Assembly: GCF_900112195.1 (NCBI RefSeq) | Contig: NZ_FOKR01000006.1 | Span: 1 to 64,000 of the forward strand | From: Butyrivibrio sp. YAB3001 | Lineage (GTDB): Bacteria > Bacillota > Clostridia > Lachnospirales > Lachnospiraceae | DNA length: 64,000 nt | Reading direction: 5' to 3' | Shown: in pieces, positions 43,982 to 52,628 of the stretch | How the letters are laid out: the number at the start of each line of letters is the position of its first letter | How positions within the stretch are numbered: the first letter of the stretch is position 1 | The notes under the pieces: model-generated | Seen by the model: the letters and a program-made list of their open reading frames with translations, nothing else | Database searches by the model: none | Told to the model about the DNA's origin: nothing | Program-made: the position numbers and the translations under genes

Positions 43982-44860
43982 TTAACCATTCAAATCTCTT
44001 AAATATTTTGCAATAGCATCATGCCAATCAGCAAACATGTAGTCAGATGTAAGCTTGAGCATATAGTTTTCCAGAATGCTGTATGCTGGTCTTGGCGCAG
44101 CCTGGGGATTCTTAGCAAGATATTCAGCAGTAGTCACATGGTTTACCCTTGTCTTCTTTCCTGCTATCTTAAAGATTTCCTCAGTGAAATCAGCCCAGTT
44201 GGTAGAACCTTCGCAAGTTCCATGGAACACTCCGTAATTATCAGTGCCAAAAAGATAACAGATTGCTTTTGCAAGTTCTTCCGCACTTGTAGGTGTACCA
44301 ACCTGATCCATAACAACACTTACTTCATCATGTGTTTCGGACAGATTAAGCATTGTCTTTACAAAATTCTTTCCATCGCCATAAAGCCATGCTGTTCTTA
44401 CAATAAAAAACTTTTCAGCAAACTGGCGCACGAACTCCTCACCAGCAAGCTTTGTCTTTCCATATACACTTGCAGGACCGGTCTTATCAAATTCGATATA
44501 TGGTCTTGTGCCATTTCCATCAAATACATAATCTGTTGAAACGTGAACAAGCTTTGCTCCACACTCTCTTGATGCAATTGCAAGATTCCTTGGTCCAATG
44601 GCATTGATCTTGTAGGAAAGGTCGATGTCAGACTCCTGCTTATCAACAGCTGTATATGCTGCGCAGTTTATTATTGCTGCCGGCTTTACTTTCTTTGCAA
44701 GCTCCATAACTGCATCTATGTTTGTTATATCCAGAGAAGTAATGCCTTCTCCTTCAAAAACATCAGTATTAACAAGTTCATATCTGCTGTCATTTGCAAG
44801 TTCTTTATTTATTGCTCTTCCGAGCTGTCCATTGCATCCTGTTACTATTATCTTCTCCAT
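43982..44860 (-). CDS. rfbD: dTDP-4-dehydrorhamnose reductase
   Basis: The last enzyme of dTDP-L-rhamnose synthesis, 292 residues, NAD(P)H-dependent SDR. Visible are GCNGQLGRAINKELA, AAYTAVDKQESDID, the catalytic VSTDYVFDG and YGKTKLAGEEFV, and FHGTCEGSTNWADFTEEIF at the C-terminus. rfbA, rfbB and rfbC are not in this window. AGGAGG lies eleven bases before the ATG, a rather long spacing. The gene starts a three-gene unit with yuiD and the LIC_10190-like gene. Confidence 0.93.
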   Translation of the reverse strand: MEKIIVTGCNGQLGRAINKELANDSRYELVNTDVFEGEGITSLDITNIDAVMELAKKVKPAAIINCAAYTAVDKQESDIDLSYKINAIGPRNLAIASRECGAKLVHVSTDYVFDGNGTRPYIEFDKTGPASVYGKTKLAGEEFVRQFAEKFFIVRTAWLYGDGKNFVKTMLNLSETHDEVSVVMDQVGTPTSAEELAKAICYLFGTDNYGVFHGTCEGSTNWADFTEEIFKIAGKKTRVNHVTTAEYLAKNPQAAPRPAYSILENYMLKLTSDYMFADWHDAIAKYLRDLNG

Positions 44861-44946
44861 AATCTTCTAATCCTCCTGCTTAAAAATACTCCTCATATCT
44901 TTGTCCACATGCTGCCAAATAGCAATCTCATCACGCGGACCTCTGA

Positions 44947-44974
44947 ATAAAACGGACGGCATTTCTGCCGTCCG
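44947..44974 (-). terminator. Rho-independent terminator of the recD2-cdaA-glmM operon
   Basis: A GC-rich 9-bp perfect stem (44953-44961 with 44966-44974) with a four-base GAAA loop on the minus strand, followed by TTTTATTC. It stands 20 bases after the YerB-like stop and is the clearest terminator for the ten-gene operon. Confidence 0.92.
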
Positions 44975-44993
44975 CAGTAATCATATACTAAAC

Positions 44994-46208
44994 TCATTCG
45001 TACTTCACACCATCAACTTCGAATTTAGAGAAGGAAGCACCTTTTTCCTGGATTACAAAGATCATTGTCTTTCCAGTGTTCAATGTGATTTCCTGTCCAT
45101 TGTCGTCATAGTAAGTTGTTGGCGCATAATCGCTTGTCTTTTCCCATGTAATATGGATCATCTTACCATTAGTAATATAATATCCATCCTTGGTCTTATC
45201 ATGCATCTGATAAGCAAGATACCCATTAGCATCACGAACTTCATGATAAGTTCTCTGAATAATGACATTTGTAAAAGCAAGCTGCTCGCCTGTGACAGCA
45301 TCCTTCTGAGGATTGCCGTACAAAGTCTTTAAATAAACTTTTTTCTCAGGGTCATAAGAAAGAGCTGACTTTGTTACAGGGTAACATCCTGCCATGTCAA
45401 TCTTAGTTGCCTCAACAGCATCTGAATACTGTTCCAATGTATTAGGATTATTATATCCTGTAAAATTAAAGTGTGCCTGGCCTTCAAAATAATCTGCGCG
45501 ATGATTCAGTGAAAATCCGGCTTTATCGATAGCTGCCTTAACATGTGCACCATCTGTAAAAGCTGTATGTTCTGATGTGCTTCCCTCGGGAACACGGAAA
45601 AATGCGCCATAATCAGATCCCATAGCCTTTCCGCCTACACCATTAAGATTATCCACATCATCTTTTCCATTAGGTCTTGTCTTGCCTGTAAGCACGCCGC
45701 TTACATATAATTCCGGTCCGCCAAAATGTATGATAATCGGGTCATATTCAAGCGCAGCATATACAAAGTAGTCACGAATACTTCTGATATTTCCGATTCT
45801 GTCAAGCCCTTCCCAGTTCTCTACGATACCCATCTGACGGCTCATACTGCCTTCTTCCATGATTTCATAGAATACTGCAACATTACTCAGTCCATATTGT
45901 GGCTGTGCCTCTTTGTTAATGGGATACATAACTGCCAAAGGTCTCGTTACATTAACATTTTCATCAACCCACTCATTAGTAAAAAAGCTTCTTACCATTC
46001 CTTCATGAGGTGGCTGATCTTCATCAACTACTACTTCTTCCTCAACAGACTCCTCAGCTGTTGCTACCTCTTCAGTAACCACCGGCTGAATGTCTTCAAG
46101 TTTCTCAATACTAATTCCAACTACAGCATCTTCCTCTGACTTGCCGCACCCAACGATCAGTGCTGTTGCTAAAATACCTGTCAGAATAATAGCCTTAACT
46201 CTTTTCAT
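44994..46208 (-). CDS. DUF3048-domain lipoprotein (YerB-like)
   Basis: A 404-residue lipoprotein with a signal peptide ending in the lipobox LIVGC at about residue 21, an acidic linker (residues 35-65) and the DUF3048 domains. Typical parts are RPLAVMYPINKEAQPQYGLSNVAVFYEIMEEGSMSRQMG and RNIRSIRDYFVYAALEYDPI-type sequence, then HITWEKTSDYAPTTYYDDNGQEI near the C-terminus. The B. subtilis relative is YerB; the function is unknown, though fold similarity to cell-wall enzymes has been suggested. Last gene before the terminator, 24 bases after the HPr gene. Confidence 0.85.
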   Translation of the reverse strand: MKRVKAIILTGILATALIVGCGKSEEDAVVGISIEKLEDIQPVVTEEVATAEESVEEEVVVDEDQPPHEGMVRSFFTNEWVDENVNVTRPLAVMYPINKEAQPQYGLSNVAVFYEIMEEGSMSRQMGIVENWEGLDRIGNIRSIRDYFVYAALEYDPIIIHFGGPELYVSGVLTGKTRPNGKDDVDNLNGVGGKAMGSDYGAFFRVPEGSTSEHTAFTDGAHVKAAIDKAGFSLNHRADYFEGQAHFNFTGYNNPNTLEQYSDAVEATKIDMAGCYPVTKSALSYDPEKKVYLKTLYGNPQKDAVTGEQLAFTNVIIQRTYHEVRDANGYLAYQMHDKTKDGYYITNGKMIHITWEKTSDYAPTTYYDDNGQEITLNTGKTMIFVIQEKGASFSKFEVDGVKYE

Positions 46209-46232
46209 TTAAAAACTCCCCTTTTGTATCTT

Positions 46233-46496
46233 TTATTCTCCCAATCCATTCTTTATAGCAGTGATGATGGCTTCCATAGCCTCCTCCTCATCAGCGCCCT
46301 CGCATCTGAATTCAAGCTCATCCCCACATTTAATACATGCACCAAGAACACTAAGCACGCTCTTGGCATTAGCAGTATTCTCACCATAACAAAACGTAAT
46401 ATGTGATTTATAATTCATCGCAACCTTACACAGGTTACCGGCAGGTCGCAGATGTAATCCGGTTGGATTGGTTATCACAATTTTCTGACTTACCAT
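46233..46496 (-). CDS. HPr-family phosphocarrier protein
   Basis: An 87-residue HPr-like protein. The phosphorylatable histidine is in TGLHLRPAGN (the family usually has HARPA) and the regulatory serine in NAKSVLSVLG is retained, so both Enzyme I and HPr-kinase sites appear intact. It has four cysteines, unusual for HPr. Its start overlaps the glmM stop by one base (TAATG), so it is translated with glmM. No Enzyme I gene is nearby. A role in linking carbon status to amino-sugar or c-di-AMP metabolism is inference from context. Confidence 0.85.
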   Translation of the reverse strand: MVSQKIVITNPTGLHLRPAGNLCKVAMNYKSHITFCYGENTANAKSVLSVLGACIKCGDELEFRCEGADEEEAMEAIITAIKNGLGE

Positions 46497-47845
46497 TAAA
46501 GCATAACCTCCTCGATTAACTTCGCCAGTTTCTTAGCTTCATCATCGATTACATTTTTGTCTTTGCCTTCAATCATTACTCGTACGAGAGGTTCTGTTCC
46601 TGAAGGTCTTATCAATACTCTTCCGTCTCCCGCAAATTTCTTCTCAAGTTCAGAAATCGCATCAGCAATTTCCGGATATTCCATATATGCATCCTTTTTG
46701 TGGGTAGGAACATGGGCATTAACAAGTGCCTGTGGCATTACCTCCATGATACTTGCAAGTTCTGACAGAGGTTTCCCTGTTTTTACCATTACCTCCAGCA
46801 AATGAAGCGCTGATAAAAGTCCGTCTCCTGTAGTGTTGTCATCAAGGAAAATAATGTGTCCTGACTGCTCACCGCCAAGATTTGCTCCGATTTCCTTCAT
46901 ATGTTCAAGAACATATCTGTCGCCAACCTTGGTCTGGTCTACGCGGATTCCTTCTCTTTCAGCCATCTTAAAGAATCCAAGATTACTCATTACTGTAGCA
47001 ACAATAGTATTCTGCTTAAGTTTGCCCTCATCCTTCATGAACTTGCCGATGATTGCCATGATCTCATCACCATTGACCATATTGCCCTTTTCGTCAACAG
47101 CAAGAAATCTGTCTGCATCTCCATCAAAAGCAAGACCGATATTAGCCTCTTCAGTAACCACTCTGCCCATAAGCTCTTCCATATGAGTTGAGCCGCAACC
47201 TGCATTTATGTTGATGCCATCAGGATTATTATGAATTACAACCACCTCTGCGCCAAGCTGTCTGATTGCTTCTACGGAAGTATAATATGAAGCACCTTCG
47301 GCGCAGTCCATAACGATCTTCATACCTGAAAGGCTGATATCCACTGCATTAAGATTATGATTTATATACTCTTCTCTGGCATCTGTACGATTCTTGACTC
47401 TGCCGATGCCTGCACCTGTAGGCATCTTGACGCCTTCCATATTATTCTTGATAAGCTCCTCGATCTCGTCCTCAAGGGCATCAGGAAGTTTATAACCGTT
47501 TGCATCAAAAAACTTGATGCCATTAAACTCCATTGGATTATGAGATGCAGAAATAACAACTCCGGCATCAACTCTGTATTTTCTTGTAAGAAAAGCTACA
47601 CCCGGAGTAGGTATAACTCCAACATTGACAACATTTGCTCCAACTGAACATGCTCCGGCAATAAGTGCGCTTGCAAGCATGTCTCCTGATAATCTTGTAT
47701 CACATCCAACCATAATTGTAGGTTTATGATTTACTTCCTTGGAAAGTACATATGCGCCTGCCTGACCAAGCTGCATTGCAAGAAGTGGTGTGAGTTCATC
47801 ATTTGCTACGCCTCTTACACCATCTGTTCCAAATAATCTTCCCAT
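46496..47845 (-). CDS. glmM: Phosphoglucosamine mutase
   Basis: GlmM interconverts glucosamine-6-phosphate and glucosamine-1-phosphate for UDP-GlcNAc synthesis. At 449 residues it has full length: GRLFGTDGVRGVAN at the start, the phosphoserine loop VVISASHNPMEFNGIKFF, the metal-binding GLAFDGDADRFLAV, and the sugar-binding LGGEQSGHIIFLD and RPSGTEPLVRVMIEG. It follows cdaA and cdaR in the order conserved across Firmicutes, where GlmM is known to bind and inhibit CdaA. Twelve bases separate it from cdaR. Confidence 0.96.
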   Translation of the reverse strand: MGRLFGTDGVRGVANDELTPLLAMQLGQAGAYVLSKEVNHKPTIMVGCDTRLSGDMLASALIAGACSVGANVVNVGVIPTPGVAFLTRKYRVDAGVVISASHNPMEFNGIKFFDANGYKLPDALEDEIEELIKNNMEGVKMPTGAGIGRVKNRTDAREEYINHNLNAVDISLSGMKIVMDCAEGASYYTSVEAIRQLGAEVVVIHNNPDGININAGCGSTHMEELMGRVVTEEANIGLAFDGDADRFLAVDEKGNMVNGDEIMAIIGKFMKDEGKLKQNTIVATVMSNLGFFKMAEREGIRVDQTKVGDRYVLEHMKEIGANLGGEQSGHIIFLDDNTTGDGLLSALHLLEVMVKTGKPLSELASIMEVMPQALVNAHVPTHKKDAYMEYPEIADAISELEKKFAGDGRVLIRPSGTEPLVRVMIEGKDKNVIDDEAKKLAKLIEEVML

Positions 47846-47857
47846 AATAATAACTCC

Positions 47858-49141
47858 TTACTCTTTTTCTCTAATTGTCAGATAAACGCTAACTGTTCCC
47901 TTTGCACTCACTCCGGAAGGCAGCGACCATTTGACTCTCGCACTGTATGTGCCTGCCTGAAGTTCGGACAAATCATTATCTTCGATGACATCATTTATGT
48001 CAACAACTCCAACAATATTATTAGCATTTACCAGATCAATGGCATTTCTAAGTCCCTGCAGTGTAAGTGATACCTGATCATACTCACTGTCATCAATAGC
48101 TACATCATAGCCATCAATGCTACCGTCTATAGAAATATTTCTTATACTCACATCAAATGTTTCTTCAATCAACGGAGAGATATGAACAACAACCGTTGCT
48201 GTTCCGTTAAATTCTTTATCTCCGAAATATACTCCTGTGGGAAGATGATCCGAAAGGTCAATTGTTCCACTAAAATCCGAACTATAGCCGGATATATCCA
48301 GCTTATCATCCTCAACCTTAAGCTCATTTATCGCAGAAATAGTGCTGCTCCTGCCCGCAATAAGGATTACTTCCGGATTACTCTCTATCTCACCGGTCAT
48401 AGCATATCCCGATGCAGGTTCACCCTTAACCACATAATTGACCGGAACATACTTTGTTTCAAGAATCTGAATATTAACCCTGACAGTCTTAATATTCATT
48501 GAAACACCTTGTGATGCCAGATCCAGGGCATTTCCATCTCCGTCTAAAAGAATGATATCTGCATCTGTTCCGATATTAGATGTAAAACCTGTCACATCAA
48601 CATCAACTGCTGCCTTCTGAATAGAATTAACAAAAGATTCAGGCCCTGTTACCCTCACCATATTCTGTTCAGTCGACACATCTCCAACCACATATCCGTC
48701 AGAAAGTGAACCGGATGTTGTTGCTGTCAGAGCAAGGCTCTTACTTGCTTTGCGTTCAACGTTTAGCTTTACAACATCAGAGCTCAGCACAATTTTCTCA
48801 AGCTTGTCATTATACTTATTTGTCTGAACATCAATACTAACAGTATTAAGACTGGATAAATTCTGAATATCCGCCGTTGCAACCACATTGCTCTGGCTAA
48901 GAGAATCAATAATCTGTCTTGGTCCGTATATTGTCACAGAGTTGATGGTATCACTCCCGTCAAGAATTGTGTAAACCTGCCCCTTTTCTGTTATAAGATT
49001 TCCATTTTTCAAAGTAACAGGAACGTTGGTATATCTGACTGAAATGATAGGATCATTAATATTTGTAACAAGAAACCACACTATTACGGCAAATATCAGA
49101 GAAGCCAGTTTAAGTCCCCAGTTGGCTGTTATCTTTTTCAT
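47858..49141 (-). CDS. cdaR: YbbR-domain protein, CdaA regulator
   Basis: A 427-residue protein with an N-terminal membrane anchor (NWGLKLASLIFAVIVWFLVTNINDP) followed by several extracytoplasmic YbbR repeats of about 80-90 residues; the recurring pattern is VTGPESFVNSIQKAAVDVDVTG. CdaR binds the membrane diadenylate cyclase CdaA and alters its activity. The start overlaps the cdaA stop by four bases (ATGA). B. subtilis CdaR has four repeats in 483 residues; this one is slightly shorter. Confidence 0.92.
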   Translation of the reverse strand: MKKITANWGLKLASLIFAVIVWFLVTNINDPIISVRYTNVPVTLKNGNLITEKGQVYTILDGSDTINSVTIYGPRQIIDSLSQSNVVATADIQNLSSLNTVSIDVQTNKYNDKLEKIVLSSDVVKLNVERKASKSLALTATTSGSLSDGYVVGDVSTEQNMVRVTGPESFVNSIQKAAVDVDVTGFTSNIGTDADIILLDGDGNALDLASQGVSMNIKTVRVNIQILETKYVPVNYVVKGEPASGYAMTGEIESNPEVILIAGRSSTISAINELKVEDDKLDISGYSSDFSGTIDLSDHLPTGVYFGDKEFNGTATVVVHISPLIEETFDVSIRNISIDGSIDGYDVAIDDSEYDQVSLTLQGLRNAIDLVNANNIVGVVDINDVIEDNDLSELQAGTYSARVKWSLPSGVSAKGTVSVYLTIREKE

Positions 49142-50004
49142 TTCTTAGCCCTGGCCTTTCTTGCAAAGTGTTTAACAGGAACCTCTGTCTTATGTTTGTT
49201 CTGAAGATAGCGCAGGCGCTCTCTGAGTCTGTCACTGTCAACAGCCCTTTCAAGCTCACCCTCGTAAGCTACACTAATCTTTCCTGTCTCCTCCGAAACA
49301 ATTATCGTCAATGAATCAGTTGCCTCAGACACACCAATTCCTGCACGATGTCTTGTTCCAAGTTCTTTTCCTATTCCCATGTTATCTGAGAGAGGAAGAT
49401 AGCAGGTTGCTGATGTAATTCTGTTTCCGCGAATAATAACTGCCCCATCGTGAAGCGGTGTGTTATGCTCAAAAATATTGATAAGAAGCTGGCTTGTCAC
49501 TATGCCATCTACGTCAATTCCCGTTCTTTCAAATTCTGTGAGAGGATGACTCTGTTCTATAACTATCAAAGCACCTGTTCTAACCTTAGCCATCTCAACG
49601 CAGGCTCTTACGATCTCATTAAGTGTTTTATCAGAGAAACGCTCTTCTGTGCGCCCATCTCCTATAGATAATACATTTGCAAAAAAGTTCTTTCGACCAA
49701 GTTCTTCAAGCGCTTTTCTAAGCTCCGGCTGAAGAATTACAACCATGGCTGTAATAGCTATTCCTACTACCTTTTCAACTATCCAGAGAATAGTTGTCAT
49801 ATTAAAAATAGCTGCAATAAGTATAAACACAACAATAACTATGACCCCTTTTAAAAGAGACCATAGTCTTGTATCCTTTGCCCAAACCAAAATATGATAT
49901 ACCAAAAACGCTATAATAAAGATTTCCAGCACATCAAAAAATCTGATTGCAGGCATATGCAGTGTTGTTCTGTTAAAGTCAAAAAGAAATTCTATCTGCT
50001 GCAT
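49138..50004 (-). CDS. cdaA: Membrane-bound diadenylate cyclase
   Basis: CdaA makes c-di-AMP from two ATP. The 288-residue protein has three N-terminal spans (about residues 20-90) and a DisA_N catalytic domain with the metal-site motif HDGAVII and the ATP-binding motif GTRHRAG, plus SLTIIVSEETGKIS after it. The following cdaR and glmM genes form the classical c-di-AMP module, which sets turgor and wall synthesis. The protein ends in a basic tail (KHKTEVPVKHFARKARAKK). The gap before it is 42 bases without a clear promoter, so transcription probably comes from upstream. Confidence 0.96.
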   Translation of the reverse strand: MQQIEFLFDFNRTTLHMPAIRFFDVLEIFIIAFLVYHILVWAKDTRLWSLLKGVIVIVVFILIAAIFNMTTILWIVEKVVGIAITAMVVILQPELRKALEELGRKNFFANVLSIGDGRTEERFSDKTLNEIVRACVEMAKVRTGALIVIEQSHPLTEFERTGIDVDGIVTSQLLINIFEHNTPLHDGAVIIRGNRITSATCYLPLSDNMGIGKELGTRHRAGIGVSEATDSLTIIVSEETGKISVAYEGELERAVDSDRLRERLRYLQNKHKTEVPVKHFARKARAKK

Positions 50005-50046
50005 TTCTATCCTTAATCTTTGTTGCTGCTCATAAAGAGCAATTAT

Positions 50047-50994
50047 TTATCTTCTTTGTCTTTCGTTGGCACGATTTATTCTCTTTACTTTTCTGTCCGG
50101 GGCAGAAAGGATTACCTTAGGTACTGCCTTAACATAATAGTAATAATCATCATCTTCAAACTGAACCTTTTCTGTTCTGCTGTAATCCACATTAAATGCA
50201 AAGAACTCAACTACCAGCATAAGCGCAGCTGCTACAATAGTTCCAACGATCACACCTAAAAATGAAATATGTGTCTCACATACAAGATCGCCTATCAGTG
50301 TACATACAATAAGGCTCACAGATCCTGTTGCTATAGCAATTCTCCAACTGTAATTTACCGATGCTCTGCGAATAATATACACAAGAACAATTGTGATTGA
50401 AAAAGCAACTATAGTAACGAGCATAACCTTATCACCAAGGATTCCTGCAATCACCTGCTGGAACTGGTTAGAGGTTTCTTCCACATCAGTTCCGATCTTG
50501 GCTACAGTAGCTCCTGATGAAAAATAGTTGATCATATATGCAAGAACAATACCAAATGAAACAGAAACTATTGATGTAGGAAGTCCCAAAAGTCCCATTG
50601 CAAGAGGCATAACATATGGAATATGCATAAAGAAAAAGAGTGGTGTCAAAAGCACTGCCAAAGTATCTCTTGGTGAAAATCTAAAATACAAAAGAAACAT
50701 CAAAAGTAAAATAACGCCTGCTATAAGTGCGCTTTCCACTGCCAGTGAATACAAATGCCCCATCAGGAATACTGCAGACATAAGCACTATGAAATTAGGA
50801 GGCAGAATTGAGCACAATAAAGAAGCCATCAAAACAATCGCAATATTATTGATTGGCTGCATATATCCAAGCTTATTGTTTATCATCACAATACTTATCA
50901 ATGCCAGAACAAATTTCCAAACATATGAAATGTATGTTTCGTATTTAAAATAAAACTGTTTTAAATATTGCTTTAATTCAAGTAATGAAGTCAT
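50047..50994 (-). CDS. Conserved multi-span membrane protein of unknown function
   Basis: A 315-residue protein with nine to ten hydrophobic segments. It has a cytoplasmic N-terminus (ELKQYLKQFYFKYETYISYVW), a central stretch GATVAKIGTDVEETSNQFQQVIAGILGDKV between spans, and a charged C-terminal tail with FEDDDYYYYVKAVPKVILS and basic residues. I know of no function; similar proteins lie beside cdaA in Lachnospiraceae. It is four bases from the next small membrane gene and directly before cdaA, so a role in c-di-AMP signalling or envelope assembly is possible but unproven. Confidence 0.72.
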   Translation of the reverse strand: MTSLLELKQYLKQFYFKYETYISYVWKFVLALISIVMINNKLGYMQPINNIAIVLMASLLCSILPPNFIVLMSAVFLMGHLYSLAVESALIAGVILLLMFLLYFRFSPRDTLAVLLTPLFFFMHIPYVMPLAMGLLGLPTSIVSVSFGIVLAYMINYFSSGATVAKIGTDVEETSNQFQQVIAGILGDKVMLVTIVAFSITIVLVYIIRRASVNYSWRIAIATGSVSLIVCTLIGDLVCETHISFLGVIVGTIVAAALMLVVEFFAFNVDYSRTEKVQFEDDDYYYYVKAVPKVILSAPDRKVKRINRANERQRR

Positions 50995-50998
50995 ATTA

Positions 50999-51394
50999 TC
51001 AATCCTTTTTCTTGTATAATCTAGCTAGCTTTTTCAGATCCCCATAATATGCCTTCATACTCTTTCGCATCTTGGAATAACGATATGAATATACAACATA
51101 TGTGATAAGAGAATACACGCCAACAAGCAGGAGGTAGTAAAACAAACACCTCCTGCCAACAGACAATAAATTTTCCGTATTATAGAGGTTAGATAAAACC
51201 TCCTCAAATTTGCACAACGCATAGATGCCAAGGAAAATTGCATAAACAATAGTAGCACTTATAACAGATTTGATTATATTGTAGCCAACATAATCGCTTC
51301 TAAAATAAGTATTTATTGCATCATTTTTCTTTCCTTCGCGATCTATAAACGCAGCCATTTTGGTCATCAAAATGACTTTTTCTTCATCTAACAT
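50999..51394 (-). CDS. Small membrane protein of unknown function
   Basis: A 131-residue protein with two membrane spans (about 38-58 and 82-105), an N-terminal soluble helix beginning LDEEKVILMTKMAAFIDREGKKNDA and a basic C-terminal tail (SYRYSKMRKSMKAYYGDLKKLARLYKKKD). It overlaps nothing but sits nine bases after yvyF and four bases before the next membrane protein; the three look like one translation unit. I cannot assign a family. Confidence 0.65.
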   Translation of the reverse strand: MLDEEKVILMTKMAAFIDREGKKNDAINTYFRSDYVGYNIIKSVISATIVYAIFLGIYALCKFEEVLSNLYNTENLLSVGRRCLFYYLLLVGVYSLITYVVYSYRYSKMRKSMKAYYGDLKKLARLYKKKD

Positions 51395-51403
51395 TACTGC
51401 TCC

Positions 51404-51814
51404 TTAAGTATCCAGGAAGCGCATTCCAGCCTTTGAATCCTTTTTCACTACCGGCTGCTGAATCTGTGGCTTAGGTTTAGCAAACGTATTCGTCATATTG
51501 TCTGCCATTGAAGATTTGCACTTCGCACAGTATCTTCCTGTCTGAATAAGTTCTCCACATTTCTCACACTGAAGCTGAATTGGAGAATCTGCTGTAAACA
51601 TAAGACGCTCCTCACGAATCCACTGCTGAATCATCTTCGTGGTTACTTCGCAATCATCAGCGATCTGTTTGAGTCCTGCACGCGGATTATCGATTATGTA
51701 TTGCTTAACCCTTTGGAAATCTTCCTCGATAGCTTTTTTACAAGCTTCACAAACAGGCTGACCTCCAATATAATTGAACATCCTACCGCATCTTGCACAA
51801 TTCCGTAAGTTCAT
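51404..51814 (-). CDS. YvyF-like flagellar operon protein (TIGR03826 type)
   Basis: A 136-residue protein with two zinc ribbons, CARCGRMFNYIGGQPVCEAC at the start and CEKCGELIQTGRYCAKC later, separated by a small helix-turn-helix-like region (GLKQIADDCEVTTKMIQQWI). This is the plan of YvyF, which in B. subtilis lies beside comF and near flagellar genes and has been linked to flagellar gene control. Here it is 19 bases from comF. The link with the flagellar rod genes at 55-57 kb is by family knowledge. Confidence 0.85.
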   Translation of the reverse strand: MNLRNCARCGRMFNYIGGQPVCEACKKAIEEDFQRVKQYIIDNPRAGLKQIADDCEVTTKMIQQWIREERLMFTADSPIQLQCEKCGELIQTGRYCAKCKSSMADNMTNTFAKPKPQIQQPVVKKDSKAGMRFLDT

Positions 51815-51833
51815 AAAGTGACCTCCGTATATT

Positions 51834-52607
51834 TTAAGTAGTTTGCCCGATTGCCAGGGTAAGAAAGTATATTCTCTTCACTCCTGTAATCCGAAACTCG
51901 TGGGCGATCTCATCAATAGTACTTCCAGTTGTATAGATGTCATCGATAATAAGTATGCACTTAAATTTTACATCATTTTGAGTTATATTGAAAGCTTTTT
52001 TCAAATTATTACGACGTCCACAGACATCCAATTCCTTCATAGGACGCGTATTTCGGTTTCTTTCAATAATATCGTTCCTCATGGGAATTTTTAGTGCCAA
52101 AGACAATTCTTTTGCAAAAATTTCAGCCTGATTATAACCTCTTTTCTTCTCTTTTCCCTTAAACATCGGAACCGGCACTATAGCTTCTATTCCAAGTTTT
52201 TTCAGCCGCGCTCCGCATAGTTTTTTTGCTTCTCCTGCAAAAAAGCGGGCATATTCCTGTCTTCCTGAATATTTAAATCTGTATATCGCCCCCGAAATGC
52301 TTCTGTATTCAAAGATTGAAAAACCTCTGTCAAAAACATGTTTTGTTTTATAGCAGTCCCTGCAATATTCATTATCCGACTCGCTATCTGGCAGAAGTTT
52401 CCCACATTTCAGACATGTATTTCCGTGTATATATCTTATTTTCTTGCGGCATTTATCATGAATAAGCTGTCCTGTCACAACTCCATCCCAACCAAAAGAT
52501 ATCGCACTCACAATTTCATCGCACACAGGACAGTGCCTTGGGTATACCAAATCCAGTGTCTTATCAAAGATTTCAATACCAGTTTCTTTTATTTCTTGTA
52601 AATCCAA
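51834..52607 (-). CDS. comF: ComF-family phosphoribosyltransferase-like protein
   Basis: A 257-residue ComF homologue. The N-terminal zinc ribbon (CPVCDEIV, then CLKCGKLLPDSESDNEYCRDC) and the C-terminal phosphoribosyltransferase motif CILIIDDIYTTGSTID define the family, needed for DNA uptake in competent bacteria and helicase-associated there. The frame has no in-frame ATG near the conserved start; the first usable codon is TTG at 52607. An ATG eight bases upstream is out of frame. It lies 21 bases after recD2. Confidence 0.88.
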   Translation of the reverse strand: MDLQEIKETGIEIFDKTLDLVYPRHCPVCDEIVSAISFGWDGVVTGQLIHDKCRKKIRYIHGNTCLKCGKLLPDSESDNEYCRDCYKTKHVFDRGFSIFEYRSISGAIYRFKYSGRQEYARFFAGEAKKLCGARLKKLGIEAIVPVPMFKGKEKKRGYNQAEIFAKELSLALKIPMRNDIIERNRNTRPMKELDVCGRRNNLKKAFNITQNDVKFKCILIIDDIYTTGSTIDEIAHEFRITGVKRIYFLTLAIGQTT

Positions 52608-52628
52608 TAAAAAACATTAACCCTTTCT

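Noticed and set aside
44021..44539. Plus-strand frame of 172 codons
   Set aside because: Antisense shadow of rfbD; the real product has full SDR motifs on the minus strand.
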